Source: Ctenosaura bakeri
Lineage: Eukaryota > Chordata > Lepidosauria > Squamata > Iguanidae
Assembly: GCA_948474755.1 (NCBI GenBank)
Contig: CAOLHI010000077.1
Span: forward strand, 310,001 to 374,000
Direction: 5' to 3'
DNA: 64,000 nt
In this document: positions 56,391 through 64,000 of the stretch, in pieces
Layout: the number at the start of each line of letters is the position of its first letter
Position numbering within the stretch: position 1 is the first letter of the stretch
Notes under the pieces: generated by a model
What the model saw: only the letters and a program-made list of their open reading frames with translations
Databases searched by the model: none
Told to the model about the DNA's origin: nothing
Made by a program: the position numbers and the translations under genes

Positions 56391-58856
56391 TAAATCTCAG
56401 CCTGCACACTTATGGGAGGCCACTTTGTCTGCTCAACTGCTTTCTTCAGTAAACAATAAAACCTAGAGGCTCCCAGGTCCAGCTCTGGTTTCTCAGCTAG
56501 TAATCAACTGCAGAACTACAGTGATCGACTGCAGATAGGCACCCAGGTTCAATTCCGCCCTTGTGCAAGGATTCTGTTTCCTCCTTTAGGGGTGAAGAGC
56601 AACTGGAACATATCATTGCATGCTGGGTTGGGGACCTTGAGACAAAAAATACTTCCAAAAGGTACAGAAAGGTTCGTATGCAATAATAACCCCCAATTGA
56701 GTCAGAATATGTCACTAATAGAAGACCTGCCTAATTCCTATGTCTTCACTTTGTCTCATTTTGTTCCACATCACACACCTTGATGTGGCCTCTCAAGTAC
56801 ACCCAGAGCCTCTCAGGTAGGAAGAAATGTTTTTATTTTAAGGATAAAGAGTCCTGACTTGTTCCTGGCTCTCTCCAAGTCTCTCTGGACTTCCATCTCT
56901 CTTGGATGTCCTCCGCAGTCAAGCAGCCAAGAAAGGCCACAATCCAGCCATCACTCATGTCTTTTCCCACCATGCTTCACCCCTTTGGAACTCAGGTCTA
57001 AAGGAGGCACTTGCAACCCTTCTCCTGTCGCTCAGCTTCTGCCTTCCAGCTCCTTCCCCTCAGAGCCGTTCAGTGTTCTTTTCTTGGCTTCTTTGCTACA
57101 CCCCACTTTAACTGAGGCTAGCAGATGGTTTTCCTTTCTTCCCAAGGCCAGCGGAGCTTGGAACAGGCAAGACAGGGCCTCTGGTGAGTCCTACTCTTCC
57201 ACGCCTGCTTTTCTGATAGGATGCAGAGCTCTGGGGCTGTGAACAGCCATCTTAAAAACAACAAGCAATAAGATAGCAATCGCAAAAATAAAACAGAAAA
57301 GCTGAAGACAAAAAAAAAGGACCAGTACTCACCAATAATAAACAAGCAAAGAGTAAAATTATTCAGAGTGCCTTACTAAAAAGATAATCTAAATCCTGTT
57401 ATTTTGAGTGGATATAGGACAGCGTAGCTAGATTTCCTGTGACAAGGAATACCACAACCCAGACACCACTGCCAAGAAAGCCTTGTTCTTTGTGCAGGCC
57501 TGCTATAACTCAGGTAGAACACGGAGCAGGGTTTTCCCTGAAGAATAACCCATGTAGACAGATCCATAGGGGTTGAACAGTTAAGATTTCCGGGCCTCAA
57601 AGCATTTGTGGCTAATGGGGAACAATGGGCCACTAGCTGGTCAGGAAGCACAGTCTCTCATCCCACTTCGTCCTAAGTGCAGGCCCACAGGTCTCTGGTG
57701 TTTGGTGCCATCTGGTACTCAGAGGTGTACTATATCTGTAATTCAGTCTAACAGGCCCACTGACCAATGGGTGGGGGATACCTGTGGCTATTAGATGTGC
57801 AAGGTGTGTGTGTGTGCACGCGCACAGACACATGCATGCATACTTTCTGGTACAAATGTGTTTGCCTTCCCCCGCCTCATCAAGTACTTATTAGAACAGG
57901 GGCATTAAGCTGTGACTAGAGTAGTAATATGATACTGAGGTTCAAATCATCAGTTACCCACCATAAAGCTCTCTGGGTGTTCTTGTCCCTCTCTTTTTCT
58001 GTCCCTCTCTCTCTCATTCTCTCCTCCCCTCTTCCTCCTCATAGGGTTTGTGTGAGAGTAAAAGATGTTGAAAAATTAGAGAACTATGCATGCCTCTGAG
58101 TTCTTTGCAAGAAGGATAGAATAACAATATGAAGGTAAGTCTCTTACATGTATGTATGCATGTTTTTATGTTGGGCGTATGTGTGTGTGTGTGTTGTTTG
58201 TTGTGCACAAAAGAAATGGATGCTGTTCCAACCCTACTATTGGAAATTATGACATGACCCTTTCTGATTTATAGTCATTGCCACATAACAGACTATCTCT
58301 CTCTCTAAAGTAGAATGAGGGATCAGCTGCCCCCTGTGCTTCCAAATGGAAACTCCCATCATCCCTATCCACTGTTCAAGTGGTTTGTAGCTGATGGAGT
58401 TTGAAGTCCAATAACAACTTGGAGGGTCATTAGCTCCTCCTCTTATCTGAAGCATCCTGTCTTTTCTTTTCAGCTTTTTTTTTTTGAATGACTGCATAAT
58501 GCTTCTCCTTTCAAAGGATTCAGTCTAAATAAATCAATGCAATGAAACAGTGCCCCCACCCCCCGCTTTTCTCAGAATAGCTGCAGAGCAGCTGCCCAGG
58601 AATTAATGCTCAGTTCCAATGATACCACTTGGGCTTCTATGTTAGATCTATCTGCTACCACAAGTTGTCACTTTTTCAGGATTTTCTTGCAGAATTAACT
58701 GCAGAGATGTTGGTACAATGAAAGCAGAGATGAATCAAAGCTACTAGCAGAACATATTCCTAGCGAGAATCCATGGGAAGCTAGGAAGTGGCATTAACAA
58801 CATTTGTAGTTACAACAAACTAGCCACAAGAAAGGTATTAAAGAGAGTGGTTGCTT
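56391..58856. other. intergenic stretch with no recognised gene
   Basis: Microsatellite-like (TG)n runs lie at 57806-57835 and 58168-58196, a TC-rich stretch at 57990-58025, and a loose inverted pair at 58345-58425. The frame at 56859-57242 has no known domain. Confidence 0.4.
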
Positions 58857-59063
58857 CCAGTAGCAGCTGGTGGCTTCCATGTCAGTGGAGTGATAGAACC
58901 ACTTTCAATCTAAACTTTAAAAAGAGCAATCTATGGTTCTGCAAGTATTTCAGCAACAGGCTTCAGCACCTTGGATAGCTCTCATAAAACCCAAGCTAAA
59001 ATGTGGAGTGGATTCATTGCCCTATTGACATGGAAGCCATCAGCCACTACTGGCTGCTTCTGG
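58857..59063. mobile_element. inverted-repeat element ('ggcttccatgtca' family)
   Basis: The left arm ccagtagcagctggtggcttccatgtca pairs with the right tgacatggaagccatcagcc...gctgcttctgg. The centre has 'cagcaccttggatagctctcat'. Relatives at 44615-44808 and 22310-22440. Looks like an unnamed MITE. Confidence 0.6.
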
Positions 59064-59479
59064 AACATTTGCCAAAATAGCAAAGGTTCAAAGGTGATTC
59101 CACCCAACCTCCACCAAAACAATATTCTCTTCATCTCCTAGCTTCACTCCTAGACTTCCTATGGTATCTGCCACCATGGCCCATACAAATGCCTTTTGTT
59201 CTCCGAGTTCAAAATCCTATGAGTGAAGATAGAGAAGATTCACATGGGCCACATGTACTAGAGTCTCTTACACAGACACACTCCCATCACTACCATAGCT
59301 CCTGATCCAACCAAAACTACAGGGAACTAGCTCTGCAAGACAACTTGTAGAGAGAAAACTCTCCTCAGCTCATCTGGAAAAAGCTTATCAGCTTCCCAAG
59401 CTTGTGATTCTAGTGCATGTGATATGTCATCATAATGCTCCCTGGGAATTCTAGTTTGCTTCAAATAGACTTAAATCCA
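59064..59479. other. intergenic stretch with no recognised feature
   Basis: Nothing could be assigned. Confidence 0.4.
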
Positions 59480-59732
59480 TTCCATAGCATATAACATGGA
59501 GGAAAGCTATCCTGAAATTCAACCACTACCCCCCTGCAAAGGGACATACACAGGAACAACAGATTCCACCAAAACATTAGGAAGAACTTCCTAGCTATTG
59601 AACAGTGGAACACACTGCCTTGGAATGTACTGGAGTTTCTTTCTTTGGAGATCTTTAAACAGAAGCAGGATGGCCATCTGTTGTGAATGCTTTGTGGTCT
59701 CATCCAACTCTATGATTCTATGAGACTGTAGA
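59480..59732 (+). mobile_element. CR1 LINE 3' end
   Basis: 'ccaccaaaacattaggaagaacttcctagctattgaacagtggaacacactgcc', 'ggatggccatctgttgtgaatgctttg', end 'catccaactctatgattctatgag'. Confidence 0.85.
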
Positions 59733-59994
59733 GTGCTGGCTGATGGTGGGGCTGGAGGGACACAAATCATACACAAAATAAATTTGAAGAGAACTGATAA
59801 ATACATACAACTCATTTTTCCATTAAAAAAACCTGAATGTTTGATCACAGTGGGCATAACTGAGCATTTTACTGAGACTAACCAGGTAAAATTACAGACA
59901 GCAGAGCCTGGGGAGGGTAATTTTTTTTTCCCATTATGGTTTCCAGAATCCCACAGTTAGCATGGCCTGTAAGATTTGGAGAATTATTGTCCAA

Positions 59995-59996
59995 AA

Positions 59997-60048
<52 letters not shown>
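59995..60048 (+). repeat. (ATA)n microsatellite
   Basis: About 17 perfect units. Directly followed by a TGCA-rich repeat. Confidence 0.95.
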
Positions 60049-60059
60049 GGCAAAATCCT

Positions 60060-60295
60060 ATACTCTGGAGACAGAGTATAAATGTATGCTCCCAGAGTTA
60101 CACAAGCACTTATGCAACACCACCTCTTTAGTGAATTGCAACATTGCAAAACCAAATGTACAACATGCCTATATACACAATATGCCTAAATGTGCAATGC
60201 ACACATCTATGAAACGGCACCACATGCCCAACTCCACTTTCACAGCTTTGAACTGAATATGGAGGTTCTGTATCAGACAAAAATGTTCAATTGCT
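60060..60295 (+). repeat. TGCA-rich dispersed repeat, copy 7
   Basis: 'acttatgcaacaccacctctttagtgaattgcaacattgc', core with 'atgcctatatacacaatatgcctaaatgtgcaatgcacaca', then 'cacagctttgaactgaatatgg' and 'agacaaaaatgttcaattgc'. Same order as 47235-47640. Confidence 0.6.
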
Positions 60296-61169
60296 TCCGT
60301 AGGGGAACTTATGCATGTGCAAGAAATCAACAAGCTGGAAAAATACATGTATATCCTAAAAACTGCTTCAAGTAATAATAAATGCTAGCAGCATTACTAA
60401 GGATAACTGAAGATTATGGACTGGGTTGAGACTTAGCCATCTGCAGAACAAACTCACTGAAATCAATGGGATTCAAGGTAATTACTAAGTTAACACACAT
60501 ACATCTCAGCAACTACTACATCAGGGTTGCAATCACAGATCATTGCAAGCAGAGTTTTTATTGTGCTACATAACCATTGTGTTTGTTGGAAAATTCTAGC
60601 ATTCTCTCTCCCCCTCTCCTCTTGTTCTAGGAATAAATGGGGTTTAGATAGGATTGGGTTAATTTTCTTTGAATGTAAAAGCCCTTCCTGGCCTTACAGC
60701 TAAAGTCTCAACTGTTGCTCTGTATTATTTTAAAATAATTGGCTATGGTAACCAGACCATGTGACCCAAGATACATTCTGGTGTCAATTACTGGTCATAC
60801 TTAGAAGGCCACACCTCTCTTTATTTATCTCCCTTTAGCAATCCTGCTTCTAGTAACTTCTCTTCCTATGCTAGCCTTTTCATCAAGAAGTTGGTGAGTT
60901 TAAAATGAAGAGACTATTTTCTCAAATAGTTTTATTAGTTAGTTTGGATCCAGTTTCTCTAATGGACATGTACTTATAAAGTTTATTAGTAAATCTTCGG
61001 AACCTGAAGCTCTTGTTTTTGCTTTCAAGTCACCCTCCAGTTCAGGGAAGACACACAGAGATTGGGACATGCTTTTTCTGCAACTCTGCTAAAAGAAGCT
61101 GTAATTCTTACAGCTTTAGCTTTCATAGAATTCCTCAAAGGGCTAACAGCTTGGGAAACTCTAACCCCC
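60296..61169. other. intergenic stretch with no recognised feature
   Basis: No gene or named repeat. Confidence 0.4.
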
Positions 61170-61340
61170 CCCCAACAGTGTTGAATGGCAATGTTGTAGA
61201 GTGAACCAAATGCACATGCACATCCATGCACAATATGCATCCATGAGCAATGGTGCTGTATGCATAACTCTACTTCCACAACCTTGAACTGAATGCAGCT
61301 GGTGAATGTGTTGGACAGCTACTTATGTACCCATGCCTAA
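61170..61340 (+). repeat. TGCA-rich dispersed repeat, copy 8
   Basis: 'cccaacagtgttgaatggcaatgttgtagag', 'aaatgcacatgcacatccatgcacaatatgcatcc', 'cacaaccttgaactgaatgcagc', 'gttggacagc'. Confidence 0.6.
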
Positions 61341-62207
61341 GACACCAATAGAATTCCAGCCTAGGTCTCCATCCCACCCATTGGGTATGGTCGTGGATCA
61401 CCATCTATAACAAAAGACATACTGTCCAGTTTCACTGAGCTTTGATAAGTGGGTACCAAGCCTGGGTTTGCAAGCTGCGTACAGATTTAATATTTGTTTA
61501 CCAAACCATTGTTAGACTGTTTTTCATCATAAAGGATAACAAGACAGTTTATAAAACTAAAACCAATGCAATTTTTAAAAAACAATTAATTTTACAAGCA
61601 CTAGTCAAGAATTCAAAGAAGTTAATACTAAAGACGAACACTTGTGAATGTTCGCCTATACAGCTACATTTCCTAAGAGAGAAGAGTGAGAATTTTGTCA
61701 CAGTTCATTTTTCATATATATTTATCAAAATCCATAAATATCTGCATGTTCAGGATGAAAAGTACCTGGGATTAAAATAATTTGCTTGTGGGAGGAATCA
61801 CAACTGTCAGATTCTAGCCTTGAGGTTTTGCCTACTTAACTCTCAAACGATCTAGGCTTAAATCCATGTGTTGTGTGTTCATCCATGGTAATACTGAATT
61901 GAGGTTACTATCTCTTCTTTTTACTGAAAGACCCTGCACTATGAACATCTATACAGCAGGCAAATACAACACGATCCTCTCCAGGCTGTTCTACCTAAAT
62001 GTGACCAGTGTAGGTGAGAGATAATTTTCTTTCAGTTCATTTGACCTGTTGACTGAAACCCTGTTAGTGAATTACAATGGCGGAAGTCACATATATGCCA
62101 ATTGATTTTTGTTGTCGTTGTTGTAGCAGAGGTCAGGCTTCACTACCAAACAAGCAATGACCAAAATCCTTCTGCAAATCCAGCATTTCTCAGCCAAGCC
62201 TCTCTGC
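61341..62207. other. intergenic stretch with no recognised gene
   Basis: A 112-codon frame at 61442-61780 is Lys/Ile-rich as expected of A+T-rich DNA and has no recognised domain. Confidence 0.4.
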
Positions 62208-62390
62208 CAAACATTTCTGCACTAGACTGTTAATAGCGCTATGATTCCACTTTCAACATCCTATGGAATCCTGGGGTTTGCAGTTTAGGGAGGGGCCACC
62301 TGGCCCCTCCCGAAACTGCAAACCCCAGGATTCCATAGGATGTTGAAAGTGGAATCATAGCGCTATTAACAGTCTAGTGCGGAAATGGCC
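62208..62390. mobile_element. palindromic GGCC-MITE, copy L
   Basis: About 183 bp with long near-perfect arms: 'actgttaatagcgctatgattccactttcaacatcc' and its exact reverse complement. The centre is 'ggggccacctggcccctccc'. Right end gtgcggaaatggcc; left end aaacatttctgc is damaged, and no clean duplication is left. Confidence 0.9.
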
Positions 62391-62647
62391 CCAGTCGTTT
62401 CCTGGTTGATGGAGAACAGGGGGAACAACTGCCAAGTGCCAAGCTACTTTCTTATAGTTAGATGCAGAGCAGCAAAATGGAGAACAGAAGACTAAGAGGT
62501 GACATGACAAACTGTCTTTAAGTATCTAAAGAGATGTCTTGTAGGGGATGGAGCAAGTTTGTTTCATGCTGCTGCAGTCTAGAACACAATCCAGTGGAGT
62601 CAAATTACAAGAAAAGAAAGTGCATGAAACAAACTTGGTTCAACATG

Positions 62648-62775
62648 GTTGTTGTTGTTCTGTGCCTTCAAGTCATTTCCAACTTATGGTGACCTTGAGG
62701 TGAGCCTATCACAGGGTTTTCTGGAGTTGAAAGTATGTGACATATACAAGGTTAGCCACCAGAGATCCCTAAGGA
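62648..62775 (-). mobile_element. SINE tail and core fragment
   Basis: 'gttgttgttgttctgtgccttcaagtcatttccaacttatggtgaccttgag' is the reversed Bov-B-like tail. 'ttttctggagttgaaagtatgtgac' and 'ccaccagagatccc' follow. Confidence 0.65.
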
Positions 62776-63699
62776 TACCTATCATTATGCACCCAGGTAC
62801 AGGGAAATAAACAGATGGATGCTTTTCTGCTTTTCCCTCTGCTCTCCATCAGTCAGGAAATGGCTGAGAAAACATTGGTGGGAGGATGGACATGAGATTA
62901 TCATAGCTACATCCTGTATCTATATCTCCTGATGGAAGATCACAGCCATTCCTTTGAATATGGTAGCCCCCTCATATTCTGGAAAGTCTGACATTTTCTT
63001 AATTCCTTCAACCTTGCCTGTTTATTATTGAGCTCAGCTGCATTTCCTAAGGCCTCATGAGTTGCAAGGTGGAAGGAAAAACAAACCTTCAGGCTCACTG
63101 CTGTGAGGCATGAATGGAGACGAGCCAATTAACTTCACTCAGCACAGGTTACATAGGGTTGTTTGGAATAGAAATGAGTTCATCATTGCTAGAATGACTT
63201 ATGGTATTTTTCAAAGGTCTGCCTTTGCAGTCCCCATAATCATTTGAGTTGAGCTCTTTGAGCAATTAATTCAACAGAATTGACGAAGGCAGGAAGCTGG
63301 TGTTGCCCTCCCCCTGCCACCTTTTCACCTTCAATTAGATTTCAAGGGAGAAAAAACACACTTATCTACATAGACGACAAAATCTCAGGAAACTCATTAT
63401 CTGAAGGGGTTTTGTAGCTTGAAGTCCAAACACGCCTTCTGAAAGCTTTTTCTCCTCTTAATAGTTGCAACAAAATGTGTTGCATGCATCTCACAGTGAG
63501 ACATCACTGCCATGCTGTGCCTCCAAAGACTGTTCCAATAACATCTTTCCCAGCTCCCCAAAGAAAAATACCAGGGTGGCATCAGCAGCTGGCAATCCTT
63601 TTAACAGAAACCAGAATGCTGTTGATGTCATGCATACATGTAAGTTCTGTGACAGAAGCCGGTGAACATTTTGTCCAATGTGGAACAACTGCATTCAGT
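62776..63699. other. intergenic stretch with no recognised feature
   Basis: No gene or named repeat could be supported. Confidence 0.4.
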
Positions 63700-63960
63700 T
63701 CATGGTGGTGAATTCAGAGTTGTGCACACGGTGCCATTGTGCATGGATGTGTATGTACATTGTACCTGTTGCACATATATGTGCACTGCACATTGCATGG
63801 CGATGTGTGTTTGGGTGTGCATTTCATTGCTCATGTCATAACTGAAGAATGTCATAACATTCTTCAGTTGTGCAACATTGCCATTCAATACAGGGGTTGT
63901 GTAGAACAATTACTGTATAACTCTGCACATGGAGATTTACGCTATGCAACCTAGCTATAG
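63700..63960 (-). repeat. TGCA-rich dispersed repeat, copy 9, with perfect hairpin
   Basis: 'gtgcacacggtgccattgtgcatggatgtgtatg', 'gcacatatatgtgcactgcacattgcatgg', 'caacattgccattcaatacaggggttg', end 'ggagatttacgctatgcaa'. It includes a perfect 13-bp stem with 4-base loop at 63840-63869. Confidence 0.6.
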
Positions 63961-64000
63961 CATCTCAAAGAAAATCTTGAGATTTGTAGTTTAAAAACAT

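Noticed and set aside
5382..60048. CRISPR-like arrays
   Set aside because: The only regular repeats are microsatellites, a minisatellite and an 84-bp tandem without unique spacers; the genome is eukaryotic.

Overview
The window is vertebrate nuclear DNA, most likely from a squamate reptile (a lizard). The repeats support this: L1-, CR1- and Bov-B/RTE-type LINEs, tRNA-derived SINEs of the kind seen in lizards and snakes, a 5S-rRNA-derived SINE, hAT and MITE DNA transposons, and many microsatellites. The species cannot be fixed from sequence alone.

Only one host gene is supported. The last three coding exons of adenylate cyclase type 8 (ADCY8) lie on the + strand at 2355-2447, 4782-4896 and 5945-6432. 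Splice sites and reading phases agree at both joins, the stop codon is at 6430-6432, and two AATAAA signals follow within about 75 bases. They encode the second catalytic half (C2a) and the calmodulin-binding C2b tail. Positions 1-2354 are upstream intron, and everything after about 6.5 kb is downstream intergenic DNA.

The remaining 57 kb is a layered deposit of mobile elements. The larger ones are: three solo LTRs of one endogenous retrovirus family (7662-8548 and 16082-16995 on -, 45262-46133 on +), each with a perfect 4-bp target duplication; a 5'-truncated L1 with a 531-codon ORF2 fragment (8838-10734, -); a second L1 end split by a SINE (13400-14335, -); three Bov-B 3' ends (17395-18022, 27205-27445, 42530-43090); a 1.45-kb CR1 (28246-29697, -); and an entire 3.84-kb hAT transposon with broken transposase (48988-52829), an intact 8-bp target duplication and a minisatellite inside it.

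The most distinctive signal is a family of about 150-200-bp, nearly perfect palindromic MITEs (ends GGCCATTTCC, usually 3-bp target duplications). There are at least eight near-complete copies plus halves. Two sit at the same position of two different Bov-B copies, and one interrupts a SINE. A GC-rich 0.55-kb element made of successive hairpins (34907-35459) has similar ends. A second unexplained signal is a dispersed repeat with a TGCA-rich, copy-variable core (about nine copies). Nested insertions give a readable relative order: older CR1, SINE and Bov-B copies received MITEs later, and an older LTR-like element was split by a solo LTR.
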